From Aphrophora alni (taxonomy: Eukaryota > Arthropoda > Insecta > Hemiptera > Aphrophoridae): a stretch of DNA of 64,000 nt. A model generated the notes under the pieces. That model made no database searches and was not told where the DNA came from. It was given only the letters and a program-made list of their open reading frames with translations. The translations under genes were made by a program, and so were the position numbers. This document shows, in pieces, positions 23,081-35,514 of this stretch; within the stretch, counting starts at the first letter, position 1; the number at the start of each line of letters is the position of its first letter. Location of the stretch: NCBI GenBank assembly GCA_963513935.1, contig OY740776.1:6846224-6910223 (forward strand). Reading direction: 5' to 3'.

Positions 23081-25600
23081 CATCACATTAATCTTTGTCA
23101 CACTGAACTAAAAGAGACAATTTTAATCCTTCATTTAGATAGCAACGGTAAAGTGAACTAGCCACCCCATACGCCATTCGAAGGACGAAAACATAGTTTT
23201 TGACCTACGCCAGTAAAAGCCATAACAAAACATTAATATCACGCATATTTTCCTAAAGTACTGTGTAAAATGGCTGTCAATTTATTAACAAACCTTATAA
23301 TTAATAAAATCTTTAAAGTTTGCTACTAATAATTCAGAAAACATCTCTTCTAACAAAAACGTATTCTACAAGTAACGTTACTAGGTTTGATTTGTTGTTA
23401 ACTTCATGCTTATTCTGCAGCATGTTAACCTAGTCATAAATAACGCTTCACCTCACCTCTCTCCTTGTTGCACGGTACAAATCCAGATCCACTCTCCCAA
23501 GGCTAAGCTGACATTTGCTAAACCATGGGAATCTCTCAGACATCCTGTTCTATACCAGCCTTTAAGTCTTTCAAGTTCATCTATAACTTTCATATGGATA
23601 TCTTTAAATGCATTCAAGATCGATGTAGGTGTGTAGTATAAAGATAGTTGTGTGATGGGACAAGAAATGATGTTGAAGTTGTTAGAATATTGCAGTTTTG
23701 AGTTAAGAATACCAGTTTTTGGAATGAAATCAGTATGTCGTATGTGTAGCCCAAACCGCTGGACCGATTTTAATAAACTTGGTATATGGTATGTTACGGT
23801 TTTGTTTTATGAAAATATATTTATTTTTTTAAGAGTAGAACAAAAATAAGTTGAATTACGTTTAAAATAAAAATAATATAAATCACCCCTCCCCTCTCCA
23901 CGTTAAATATAGTACAACTTGTTGGCAACGAAGATAATAGCATTTTATCATTATAATTTTAAACCACTATAAATCATCTAAACCAAAATTAAATTTTAAA
24001 ATATATATTTATTGTATTTTCTGTTTACTTTGATAAAACACAAATATTTTATTTGCTTCCATAAGACAAAGCTGGAGAAAATATCACATTTCATGAAATT
24101 TGGAATATTCTGTATATGATGTTTAATTTTCTGCACACTCTGTAGATAGAGTAGATCGATTTCTACAAAATTCCGTTTGTTTTACATCTCTAGTTTAATT
24201 ACAACCGGAGATATTAGGCTGTTCTGATGTTTTCGGGCACCCTGTATGTCGCTATATATAAAAACTATAATTATCTCGTTAATTACGATTACATTAGATT
24301 TTGAGGCGCGTTTAATTGCGTCAGTGTTCCCATAGGTGTAGTCGTTTGTTTGTAAAACAAATTAATATTTTAACAAAGATTTCAAAAAAATAACTTTTTT
24401 CATGTTTCGGAGCTTGTAAGTACAGTAATACATATTTTTCGAAAAACGATGTTGGTACTATCTTAAAGGAAATGTAATGTAGTTTTTGAAAATGGAGTCA
24501 TTTTACTTGCTAGATGAAAAATAAAGTGAGAAAAGAGAATTTTCTATGAAAAAATCTCGGTTTTCTAAAAATCGGGGGGGGGGGTATATTTCGAAAACGA
24601 AGCGATAGGATAGGGTTTACTATGGTTAATTTTGTTCCAAATGAACTTTACAGATTTTGGGCATTCAAAAAATATTACAGTACGATAACCAAAAAAAATA
24701 TAGGTTGGTAAATTTCAAAATTGTTTTATATTTTGAAATTGTCAAAAAAATTGTTTAGAGAATATTTTTTTCCACCGAATGTCGTACAATTAAGTATAAC
24801 TTCAAAATCTGCTTTTGAATGTAGCTAAAATATAAGTAAAAACAAGTTTATTACTAAAAATACATTATTAAAAACATAACCTAAAAATTGCAACAATAGA
24901 ACTGAATTTTAAGTGAAGTTTATCACGCTATATCTTTGAAAATGGTTGAAGAAATGGTCACTAAATTTAAAAATGACAGATCATTTAAGTTAAATAGAAT
25001 AAGCTATACGGGAATATATATTTATATCAATATCGTGTTGAACAAACAAAACTTTTCACAATGTATACGCACACACTTAAACAATTCCCCAACGTTTCAG
25101 AGGTTTAAGATTTCATAATCCCGGCGTCAACGCACTGAAGGGAGTGTCCTTGCCTCTCTGGCGCCTATACGGCACTAATCCGTCATCAAACCATCAAAAC
25201 TAAATGCTTTAAATCCGCCATCTTAATTAAAATGCAAAGCAACTTAGATAGTTGTGTGATTATCACCGGCAGGGTTATGAAATCCTCTTAGACAGCGCCC
25301 ACAATACTCTGGAGTTTATAAATGCAACATTATGAGGTTGTGTAGAATCTTTCACTTGTACAAATTGAAGGCCCGACAGGGTTGAGACACTGACACCCTC
25401 CGATCGAGTAATATACACATCCTTAGACGCTAGGTGACGTCAAGAAAGAACTGATATTTTAAACAAAATTACCCTACAGGATAAAATCGCTTAACAATGC
25501 AATTTAAATTGTCTACAAGGTCCAACGTTACATTTAGAGGATCTGTTTCAAACGATAATTCCTGTATATCTCAAACTTTGCATTTATATTCTTTGTATTG
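23081..25600. other. Unannotated stretch
   Basis: Mostly AT-rich. Around 23406-23640 and 25100-25440 the composition is less AT-rich and looks unique, but the short frames there (65-76 codons) show no recognisable domain. A CACCCTGTATG terminal motif lies at about 24239. Confidence 0.4.
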
Positions 25601-25604
25601 TCCC

Positions 25605-25790
25605 CATGGGCGTACCCAGCGAGGGTCAGGGGGGCAGCTGCCCCCCTGGAATAAAAAAAAACTTTATTATACATTTTGTTGCTGGAATTTAATACAATTC
25701 TTGAAATAACTATTTTAATAATCAATTTTATATTGAATGACCATGGCTGCCCCCCCCCCCTAGTTTTGATCCTGGGTTCCCTTGATTGTC
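25605..25790. mobile_element. Short MITE-like element with G/C-run termini
   Basis: The left end has GGGCGTACCCAGCGAGGG and AGGGGGGCAGCTGCCCCCCT. The right end has GGCTGCCCCCCCCCCC and GATCCTGGGTTCCC. GGGxxxACCCAG and the poly-G/GCAGC blocks are inverted between the two ends. The interior is AT-rich and non-coding. Superfamily is uncertain. Confidence 0.45.
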
Positions 25791-25910
25791 CCACATGTAG
25801 GAAAAATATAGCGGTAACAAAAAATGACCTTGAGGTAGTTAAGAGGCTAAAACTATCAAGTTGAAAATTTTTTGGAAATGTTAGGTGTGAGGTAACAAAT
25901 AAAACTACTG

Positions 25911-26069
25911 TGTCGGATACCAGATCACAGAGGTTACAAAGGTAACGAAAAGGCAGATAAACTGGCAACAAATGGGAGCAAGAGATCCTACATTGGACCA
26001 GAACCTGCATGCGGAATTATTAAAGTCGTAGCAAAAGATAGTCTAAAACAATGGGAACTCAGAAATTGA
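25911..26069 (+). pseudogene. LINE RNase H fragment
   Basis: The open plus frame reads CRIPDHRGYKGNEKADKLA, NGSKRSYIGPEPACGIIK, then DSLKQWELRN and a stop at 26067-26069. The (V/I)PxH.G..GNE.AD.LA pattern is the C-terminal part of the RNase H domain of non-LTR retrotransposons; its GNEKAD box carries a catalytic-site Asp. N-terminal RNase H and RT sequences are not in frame upstream. A family A fragment follows within 40 bases. Confidence 0.8.
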
Positions 26070-26104
26070 GGAACGATGGACAAAATAATCCACATAGCTG
26101 AATC

Positions 26105-26215
26105 TACATAGTTAAATCCCTCTCTTTCAACTTTCCTATCAGGTCTCTCTTGACCAACTCTTGTTCTCTTCCTACAAAGACGCCATTAGAGTACCTAATC
26201 GAGAGTTTAAAAATA
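26105..26215 (-). repeat. Dispersed repeat family A, minus strand
   Basis: Carries the complements of GAGAGGGATTTAAC, GATAGGAAAGTTGAAAG and GGTCAAGAGAGACC. It directly abuts the RNase H fragment region. Confidence 0.55.
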
Positions 26216-26431
26216 GTGAAACCATTCGCCTTTAAACGACAAGAAAAAGAGAATCTTAAATTTAAGATTAATTTTTTTCTTTCTAATTTTCTTAAACTGT
26301 AACTGTCTGCCACAAGATGAAGAAACCACCGTCGCTACATTTGCGGACGAAACTTCTATATTACATGTTGGTGATAGTGTGGAAGAAGCAACAGAAAAAC
26401 TTTCTGAAAGTTAATGCGTTGAGCCAAATAC

Positions 26432-26886
26432 GGTCTTTTAAAAACAAACATTTTTTGTATTTTATTTTTTTATCTATCTCTTACTGTTAAAAAATGGCAG
26501 CCAAAAAACTTAATTATGCCCGTTTACAAAATGTAACAAATTACTTTTATTTAAACAAAAAGGTGTTTATGATTAAATAAACAGTCTCTGTTATGTAATA
26601 AGAGCAAAATTCAACTTGTTTTTTTTTAAATTTTCAATGTTTTAAAGATAAACATGGACAACTACTACCAAAGTATTGAGCCACATTGAAAAATAAAAAC
26701 AAGTTGAATTTTGTTCTTATTACATAACAGAGACGGTTTATTTAATCATAAACACCTTTTTGTTCAAATAAAAGTAATTTGTTACATTTTGTAAACGGGC
26801 ATAATTAAGTTTTTTGGCTGCCATTTTTTAACAGTAAGAGATAGATAAAAAAATAAAATACAAAAAATATTTGTTTTTAAAAGACC
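26432..26886. mobile_element. Large near-perfect palindrome, about 205-bp arms
   Basis: The left arm (26432-26640) and right arm (26683-26886) are reverse complements with few differences, separated by 42 bases. The arms contain GAGACGG/CAGTCTC, TAATTATGCCCGTTTAC and AAAATGGCAGCC. A TTGAGCCA phrase sits both just outside the left arm (about 26419) and in the spacer (about 26677). No coding content. A foldback transposon or inverted duplication is inferred. Confidence 0.75.
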
Positions 26887-27482
26887 TTTTACTTGATATA
26901 ACATTTGCTATAAGTTGCTATTTAAGAATTTTGAGTTTTAGGCTTTTTTAAATTCTTCAATTTTGAGCATTTTTAAAATATTCAAAATCCAGTGAAAAAT
27001 GCCCGTACCACACGTTTTCTTAAAGAATAGCTCAATAATAAGCTTGGACAAAAATCTGGTGCTGTTCCGTATTGTAGTTAGGATAACACGGTATTTTATT
27101 TCAATACGTTTTGGTACACCCTGTACATACGGTTAAAGATAATTAACTTTTGATTGCCCCAAAATGTTCAAGGTAAATAGACCTTTAAAATGATGTATCA
27201 CACAACCCATGTTTACATTTCAAAATTCCTCAAAAAGCACCCCTACCCACCAAAAAGGGCCCTTTTGGGGCATTTTTCAAAATTGAAATTAATTTCATTG
27301 GATTCAGATTAGATAATTGGAGCCAAATTAGGGGGAAATGAGAATGAAAAGTGTTAAAGTAAGTTTGTAAGACAGCTATAAGTACTGCACGGGTGGTCTG
27401 ACTCACCCCGTATATTACTATAGATACAAAGCAGGATTAAGTTTAATAATTAAATTTAATACAATCAAGTACTTAAGCCGGT

Positions 27483-27643
27483 GTGAAGCAATGGACTGCA
27501 CATTGGGGATGTGCTAGTAGAAGTAATATAAAGCAAATTCAAAGCTTTCAAAAAAAAATACTTCGGATAGTGAATACACCTTGGTACATACGAAATGAAA
27601 ATATTCACAGAGACCTTAAAATGAATCCGATTGTTGAATCCTA
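27483..27643 (+). pseudogene. Jockey-like LINE ORF2 C-terminal fragment
   Basis: The plus frame reads QWTAHWGCASRSNIKQIQSF, QKKILRIVNTPWYIRNENI and HRDLKMNP. WGCAS.SNI..IQ.FQ.K.LR...N.PWY..N..IHRDL is the signature of the last about 60 residues of insect Jockey-clade ORF2 proteins. The reading then runs directly into an unrelated fragment on the other strand, so the 122-codon open frame that spans both is a chimera. Confidence 0.8.
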
Positions 27644-27647
27644 CCTA

Positions 27648-27845
27648 AAGGGATGTCCTTTATTAAGGCTCCTCATCGTTCCTGGTGTTTTACATGAACC
27701 CATCTTAGCTAGACACACGGATATTCCTACAGCTGAGTCTACAAACTCTGATGCAGAGCCTCGTTTAGCTACATTGTCTGTCTTCTCGTTACCCTTCAAC
27801 GTCCTTATGTCCTGGCGCCCAGTGAAAAGTTACCCAGTTTTCCTG
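27648..27845 (-). pseudogene. LINE RNase H fragment, opposite strand
   Basis: The minus strand encodes VTFHWAPGHKDVEG, then after a one-base shift GNEKTDNVAKRGSASEFVD and AVGISVCLAKMG. It matches the HW.PGH...GNEK.D..AKRGS motif order seen in the duplicated LINE at 58857-59960, and so belongs to the same family. It abuts the Jockey-like end in opposite orientation. Confidence 0.75.
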
Positions 27846-28147
27846 GGATAAAGCATTGAGATTCTCTAGGAATTCTCATATCAGACTAGATTTTATTGTA
27901 GTTCCTGGAAGTGCAAACAACTGATTGTAAAATAAAGGTATTTAAATCGTTAATTTCTTGGCGCTTATTTTCAAGTTTTCAAGCGTGTATAATCAAACAA
28001 AAACCAATCAGCGTTCAAAAGATATGTCAAAATTTTTGTAAAAGTTTAATTTTGGAGTTATTTTACAAAAACTGGAAGTCGTTTTTTAAAGAAGAACGAA
28101 AAAATTATAATTCCCCCCACTCCTTCAGGCGCTCATTATAATGAGTA

Positions 28148-28290
28148 CGGTCCCAAATTACCCTAGCTGGTTCTACACATGTTTTCATGTAATCTTTGGC
28201 TAGATCCTTCATTTTCATCTTTCTATCTTAACCAACTCTTATTCCCTTACGACCCTGACGCTATTACAGTATTCCAAAGATAGGAATATA
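28148..28290 (-). repeat. Dispersed repeat family A, minus strand
   Basis: Complement of the family order: TACCCTAGCTGG, TCTACACATG, CTAGATCC, CTGACGCTATTA. A foldback-family piece with GGCCGCCGTTTT follows at 28320-28440 and resembles 51570-51700. Confidence 0.55.
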
Positions 28291-28440
28291 AGTAAGACTT
28301 TGATAATCGAGAGGTTATTAAACGGCCGCCGTTTTAAAAATATACAAAAAGTCTTTATTTTCGGTACAAACATTCAAAATGTGTACACCAAATATGAACT
28401 CAATAGGTTTTCTATTATCAAAGTTATAATTTTGTGCGTG

Positions 28441-30809
28441 AAAAGGTTATTAAGAATGTTTTTTGTACAACGTTACTAAGCGTTTATAGTAAAAACAGTT
28501 ATTCTAGTTTTTTCTTTATCCTAACCCTCAACATTCATGTAAAAATACCAGCTTTTGCATACCGATATCTTCATTTGTTGCAAAGAAATTTGCCAAAAAA
28601 AAAAACTTAAAAATTTCCCTCTTTTTCTTAGCCATTTTGAAGGTTATAATTATGAAAATTTGATTTGTTCTTAAAATAGTACATAATATATAAGTCTCAA
28701 CATATGTGAGCCTTCTGCAACAACTGCAACTGGGTAAAAGTTTATTAAACATTATACCGTTTTTTAATTAATAAACTAAATTTCTCGTAGTTTAATAAAA
28801 TTTTTTTTAATGAAATTTTAATGGTAACTTAAGGGTTTTAAAAGGCTTATTTTCCGAAAGTTTGAAGTACCTAGGTGGTTTTCTCAACGAATGAAAAATA
28901 AATGAAAATTTGATCGGTTTTTTACAACTATTTAAACAAATTATTTACCGATTTTAACTTACCAGGTTTCAAATTAACAATTTTTGAGTATTCTAAGAGT
29001 GAAAAAAATTTGAAATACCCATTTTAAATCGTTTTTTTTCCAATTTTTGTACATAAAACCGTTATTTAAACAATGTTCCAGGTGTTTATCCCCTGAAATG
29101 CCATATACTTTATTATTAATATATAGATTTTTCCTCATGACATTCTGAAACGAGTTAAAATAAATTTTCGAAGATTTTTGGAAAATTTTACTGGCCTAGT
29201 ATACAGATAACGTGCATAACCAATTGCATAACAACTTTGTACTTTGTTTACTTCCTTATTTATTTACTTCTTTATTCTATATCCATTCTATACCTACCAA
29301 TGCCTATAAGAAGTGCAATTAAACACAGTACAAGCGACTAATGTCTTTTAAACTATGGAATCAGCAACATTTATTTTTTAATTATTTCTCTGACTAATTT
29401 TCAATCGAGAACAACATTTTATGATAAATGAAAGGGATTCATTAAAAAAAAAAGTGAAAAAGTGGAGTTGAAAATCTGAAAAAGATCCAATCTTTTTATT
29501 GAAGTTACTTTAAATGTTTTTCCACAAAAAGCACATTAATTGTAACATTTTTAATATGATATAACATTTAAATGGGCAGTAATCCATATCTGTGTCGGGA
29601 ACATTACAACATAAATTCACATTCTTTCATGTCAGAGAATGTTGGCCCTTTGCTAAATTAGACCCACAGTGTTACTTACCGACTCTATATAACCGTGACA
29701 CTGCACACAATCGATCCTTGTTGGTCGACTGCCAGCTATCGACTAAGTGATGAACATATTGTATGCTAATTGATATCTTGAGTCCACGTATCTAAAGGTA
29801 TTGTTCTAAAACGCCTCTTCAGGAAATGGTCTCTTCATTAGTACATGGAGAGGCGGGTGAGCCAAAAATAGAACAAGTTGATCGTGTATCCGTGAACAGT
29901 TGGAGTTGAAATGACCTTCAGAAAGTATAATAGTTTAAACAACGCAAATGCATATATTAGCCTTTTTAAGAAAAGCAAGTTACTGGTGAGAGGTAATATT
30001 CCAACTTTATTGTTGCACAAAATGCAAATTTTTGTTTGATTTTTTTAATTTAAGTAGTTCGGCAAAAATTATGGTTTAAGAAATGTGTGTTGAGGGTGAA
30101 GTACCTTAAGTCCAAAACGTGAAATGATGTCACCCGTCAAATCTGTTGTTTGTGCAATGCTTTACAACACAAAAGCGTGTGAACAGATTTGAATCAAATT
30201 TGGTTTCTGTCATATCTCGGAACGGTTATTAATTTTTGTTAACTCAAAATTTTGGAGTAGCTCACATAAGAAAATTTACTTTTTCACAAAATCGGTTGTA
30301 ACAATTTTGTTCAAACTTTGCTCATGTTTAGTCTCTAAAGATCAAAACAACAATTTGTTCTTCATCTCTCCAAATATTCCAGTACGTGAGTTTGTAAAAA
30401 CACACAAAAATCGGCAATAAGGTTGATAATCATCCCTTTTCTGTGGTCTGTTGGTTGTCCCACCAGCACATTCAGGCCGTTGGTTATCCCAAATTTTTGC
30501 ATTGTCGTGCTGCTGGAATCTCTTGCCATGCTTCATTATTATTTCTTTGACAAAATCCACCTTTAAATCTCTGTAAAAATCTTCATTCTTACGTTTACAA
30601 TTATTCGAAATACTTTTTAAAACTTCTGTATGATGTTTACATTGCTTTACTTCTCACAACCCCAGAGTTGCATACTGTACAGAAAATCTGACATAGTTTA
30701 TTTTGAACTGATAATTCCGAGTTTCTTCCCATATGCTTCTAAACTTCAAGTTTTGTTCTTCTTTTTCTCTGGATTGAAAGAAAATGTCCCAAAACTACAA
30801 TTAAACACT
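28441..30809. other. Unannotated AT-rich stretch
   Basis: Numerous T/A homopolymer runs; short frames only. A GAATCAAATTTGGT phrase near 30190 resembles other dispersed AT-rich repeats, but I could not delimit an element. Confidence 0.4.
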
Positions 30810-31030
30810 AACAATACAAAGACTGTATAGTTATGTTTATTCTACCTTGTACATTTCAATAGTACTGCTATCATCTTCAGAGATACAATACACACTAACC
30901 TTAATAGCTACAATTACTACTCTAATTGTAGTTATTAAGGTTAGTGTGTATTGTATCTCTGAAGCAGTGCTATTGAAATGTACATAAAGTAGAATAAACA
31001 TAACTACACAGTCTTTGTGTTGTTGTTTTA
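30810..31030. mobile_element. Palindromic head-to-head element with hairpin motifs
   Basis: Outer phrases TACAAAGACTGTATAGTTAT and TAACTACACAGTCTTTGTG and inner phrases TTAATAGCTACAATTA / TAATTGTAGTTATTAA are inverted. On the minus strand 30851-30882 reads CTCTGAAGATGATAG, CAGTA, CTATTGAAATG, a CTGANGA-stem-GAAA pattern with ATAG/CTAT pairing. The plus-strand counterpart (30956-30980) has lost ATGAT and so its stem. The motifs diverge from the centre as in the other palindromes. Confidence 0.65.
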
Positions 31031-32689
31031 TTGAGGTTTTGGGGAATTTTCTTTCATTGTATATTCACCAGAGTGCTCTAGTGTTTGATATTTCTTTTTC
31101 CCGTTTAACATGTGCCTTATATTTCAGTTTGGCGGCGTCAAGGGTCATACCCAAATACTTGACTTTAACTTAAAGTGTTTAAAGATACACGTTAATAGAA
31201 AACTATTTACATCCTAAAATAAAAATCAAATAGAATAAAATAAAAAGAGAGAGAAGGAAATGGAGTCTTGTTGAAGGTATTGCTTTTTTCAAGTTGAGCT
31301 TCAAACCGGCACAACTGCGTTTATTCTTCACAGGAATACCCTAGTAGCTTACCCAGTCGGGAATCACAATTTCGGGTACCCTAACCTGCAACGATGTTTG
31401 TAGCCCAGGATTTTTTATTATGAAACGATCAATGGTAACATGTAGGATACCACTGTTATCCTTCAATTAAACAGTAACTTGCAATGATGTTTTTCAACGA
31501 GACAGATCCACCCCACTATAACATTTCAGTCCGAGTCTGAATCGGGAGTTTCTCAGTAAATGGACTGGTCGTTAATACATGCATAGATACCAGCTCGGTC
31601 AAAGCTAAATAGCCATCACGAAGCTAGCTACATACACATTTACAAGATTCAACAAACCTTAGTTTGATAGGGCTGAGTAGGTACCGTGATAATCCCGATT
31701 AACATGTTCTTTGTTGTGATTCAAATAAAGATATGAATCCAGCATTTCATTATCAGTACCGCATTCTTTCTGGTTTCTGTGTTAAGATAAGAGAGAAATC
31801 TGATAAGTTAAACCTTTTATTTCCCCTCACACTATTAGGCTTGACTCACAAACTTGAAAGACATGAATTAAATGAATTACCGCTGTAGATCTATATTTCA
31901 TTAAAAATTAACGAAATAATTCATACAAAGATTTTGTTCAGTGTCGATAAAACATGGGAATATAGAATTTTATCAGAAGAACATAATACGTTCCAAAAAC
32001 ATTGCACAAACTTTCCCACCAATCGCCGAAACCAATTAAAACTAAGGAAATTCCTACTTTCAACAGGGAAGAAATTATTATATATTGACAACTACTGGAT
32101 CATTTTCATTCAAATAAAGATTAAAACTGGAGCAATATCGCATCTACATTGGAAAAAAACACGAAATTCAGATCAGCTGTTCTCGAGTTATAAGGTTAGA
32201 TTAGATTAAATCGATCATCCATATTTTGGTTATTACCTCAAGGACTATTACTAAAACTGTCTATTGCTGTAACTATTCAGACCATAACAAGTTGTCTTGT
32301 GAACTTTAGACCTACCAATATCAGAAATACACACGTGTTTACCTTTTATAAATAATACAGTCACTAAACAAACAATAAATGACATTGATTTTCAAAATAA
32401 AGTTCCTTGAAATGATTTTAAAATTTTCTTTTGGATCAGAAATAATCACAATACTGTCTACACCGAAATATTTTTATGTTTAGTTTGTCACATGTTTAGT
32501 TTACTGTAGAGAAGTAAAATCTGAGAGAAATCTGGAAACTGAGAAATTGTGAAACAGCGCTTTTTACAAGTTTGTTCAGCCTTTTGAACCAATTCATTAC
32601 TGACCATTAAATGATACCCTTTTCGTTCTTCGACACAATTGTACACACATCAGTAAATATCCTGCACCAATATGTCACAACTCTGTCAC
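31031..32689. other. Unannotated stretch
   Basis: A possible family A/E relic near 31330-31400 (CTTACCCAGTCGGGAATC). No gene is supported. Confidence 0.35.
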
Positions 32690-32695
32690 TTATAA

Positions 32696-32800
32696 GTTAT
32701 AGGTATCCTCAACAACAAACCTTAGTAATAATTTGACAAGAACCTTATAGGTATCCTCAACAACATATCTAAGCAATAATTTGACAAGAACCTTATAGAG
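32696..32800 (+). repeat. Direct tandem duplication, about 54-bp unit
   Basis: TTATAGGTATCCTCAACAAC and AATAATTTGACAAGAACC each occur twice in order. This underlies a repeated KVLVKLLLR phrase in a minus-strand frame, which is not a gene. Confidence 0.85.
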
Positions 32801-34195
32801 AACGGTGACAAATCTAAAGGGTAAGTTATAGTCCAATGTTTCTAATAACCTTGATAAACAAACTCTACCGCACACATGCATTAGATAAACACACAATGGC
32901 GTATTCCTACAACAGACAAAGCATTAAATGGAAAGCAGTCTGGAGGAATGTGAACGATTCAATAAGAAATCGCGGTCGAAAAGAAAACAAGAACTGCTTT
33001 TTGCAGTGGTCTTGATGGCCTGCACCGACCTTGAATCTAATCGGCGTATGAATATCATATGTCTAAATATTTCTTTGTGCATAGTTTGCATATTTATGTG
33101 AACAGGATCTTAAAGTAGTTCGAGTGAAGGATGACCTTATTGTACGAAATCAATAAGAAAATGACGGCGTGTGAGCTGTGCTGCGAGCTTTGTTTTATTC
33201 TTGTTGGGTTATATCTATTAAATTTAAAATTGTGTCTCCCATAAAAAGTTAAACAGTGCAGTGTTAACGCTAGTAGGTGACTCATCACTGAAACAGCTGG
33301 TTGAGGAACGGAGGGAACGGTTCGGGCCGCTCGTAGGTAGCCAAGGGTTCAGACGCCAAGTTACTGTATACAGATTAATAAATGAGAAAGTGAAAAGTCT
33401 TCTTTATCTTATCTTGGGAAAATCACACGATCGTAAAAAAAAGAAAAGAAAAGAGTATAAAAGAAAGACCCCTCGAGTTATCGAATACTGTCGGGGAAAA
33501 AACAAAAATTGATATAAAAACATAAGGATCAAGCGTGTCCTTAAAACAATAGGACTTAAGGTCTGTAGGCATATAGGGACAGTTATCTTTATAAACTCAA
33601 AGTCTCGCAACAGTTTAAATTTTACAGACAGATACGGGCGTGAAATTATAACGGTTCTTCATTTTCTAACGGACCCTAATAAAGAGAAATCAATGAAAAT
33701 ATAATCCATCTTTTAATAAGAATTCAATTGTTGTCTCACATCTCAAAAAACTCCTTTTAAAATTTATACGTTACGAATTTCTCATTGTGTGGTTAAATTA
33801 AGTTATAGTCGTCTTACAAAAAACTATAATATATGATTTCGCACTGAAATTTAATATAAAGTCCAAATATTGTTTTATTAGATTTGTCGGTCACGTTGTA
33901 TTCACGTTAAAGAGGGGGGGGAATATGTGACACTTAAAAATTTGCCGTAATTAGAATAACTTCTAGTTTTATTTGATAACCCACAGACAATATTAGAAAC
34001 TTTACAACTTGTTAGTTTTGCCATTTAACTACCACAAGCCTTTTTTTCTTACTGCTGTATTTTTTTTTTTTATATGTGGAACAATACAAATATTATAAAT
34101 GCAATGTTTGAAGGAGTAATCGTCTTGTCTGTGTAGACTGGTTGCGACTTACAGATAGAAACGCAAGTGAAATGATAAGAGCCATTGGTTTTTTT
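32801..34195. other. Unannotated stretch with one charged open frame
   Basis: A plus-strand frame of 83 codons at 33261-33512 (SSLKQLVEERRERFGPL, then a Lys/Arg-rich tail) sits in less AT-rich DNA. I recognise no domain and there is no supporting context, so it is not called as a gene. Confidence 0.35.
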
Positions 34196-34199
34196 AAAT

Positions 34200-34390
34200 C
34201 TGAAAAGAAGATAAAACCCCTAGCCCTCGAGGACTCTAAGTCAGAGTCGAAAAAGAACAAGAGTTGGTCAAGCGAGAATAGAAAGATAAAAGAGGGATCT
34301 AACCCAAGACTAATTATGAAAAAATGTAGATCCAGCTAGGAGGTATGGTATGTCGGGATTGCCACACCGACACTCACTATAAATATTGAG
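34200..34390 (+). repeat. Dispersed repeat family A copy
   Basis: GAGTCGAAAAAGAACAAGAG, GGATCTAACCCAAGACTA, GTAGATCCAGCTAGG and CGGGATTGCCACACCG follow the family order. Confidence 0.6.
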
Positions 34391-34899
34391 GGTAATAAGT
34401 ATTTTTTTCCATATTGTTTGTCTGTTTATCTGTACAATGCTATAGAAACCAAAATCATCATAGGGTAACAATTTGTATCAAATTTGCTTCTGTGCGGACA
34501 CTTCACAATGAGACAAATATTAATTTCCATCGACTCAAAAACGCCTGTTTGAAAGTTACTGGTATTTTATTTAAAAAGAAAAAAATTCTATTTTGTTGTT
34601 TTGAAATGTAAAATTTATCCAAATCTTGGGATTTCTATAAAATTCCTGTTAAATGAAAAATAACTAATCCAAACTGCCAAAACTCAAATAAAAAGAAGAA
34701 GTTAACACTCATTAAAAAATCATAAAATACTGAAATGAATTCTGTTAGGTATAATTAAAAACTAGACTTTAATAAAATGCGATTTTGACAGAGGGTCAGT
34801 TCATGGTACAAGCCGAATATAAAGAGGCTCTCTTTTATATTTATGTCAATATCTTTTGATAAATTTTGTGTGAAATGTTGATAAGGGGGATGCTCTGTC

Positions 34900-35312
34900 C
34901 CTCTACTATTATTGTCTCGGTGTTGTTTTTACAAATACAAATGGAACAGCTGTAACATCAAACATAGACTTCGGACTGGTTGCAGCAAGCACAGAAATAA
35001 ACAAAAGTAGCCTGTCTAATCTTGTATTTTATCTCCGCTTATTTTCTGAAATTATTTGTTGAGTTTTCCAAGAAAAAAAGAAGTTCAAATCTTCTGTTTA
35101 ATATTATTTATGGAAAGTTCCACAGTCGAAAGTTAAACTAAGTTCAAATTAAGAGATGACTTATGAAATAGGTTTGGACTTGTTCGTTAATCAGAAATAA
35201 TTGCGTAAAATTACTGCATAAACTTTCTCATTAGGCCAACCTCAAAACAAAATAAAAACCAAAATATCAGTTTGGTAGTTGTCAGTTAAAAAGATAAAAT
35301 GAATTATAGACA
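34900..35312 (-). repeat. Dispersed repeat family D, minus strand
   Basis: The minus strand carries TGACAACTACCAAACTG, GAGAAAGTTTATGCAGT, then TTCTGTGCTTGCTGCAACCA, GTCCGAAGTCTATGTTTGAT and TAACAGCTGTTCC. The same order occurs at 58490-58855 (+). Probably a non-autonomous element of about 400 bp. Confidence 0.5.
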
Positions 35313-35514
35313 CTTTCTTTAAACTTGCTTCTCTCGGACTTAAATTAATCAGTGTAAATCTGATTTCTTTAAAATCTAGCTTAAATTTCGGCGGTCAAGT
35401 TTTGTTTTGTGTTTTAACTATTCCAGAACCGTAATATTATCTTACTTACAATTTTGCACACGAGTTTGGATCACTACTCTTTAGATTGCACAAAATTGGT
35501 TCAGTTGATTTTGA

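Noticed and set aside
25534..26010. 158-codon minus-strand frame
   Set aside because: It spans the MITE-like element and lies antisense to a recognisable RNase H fragment, so it is a shadow.
27483..27851. 122-codon plus-strand frame as a gene
   Set aside because: A chimera of a Jockey-like end and an antisense RNase H fragment.
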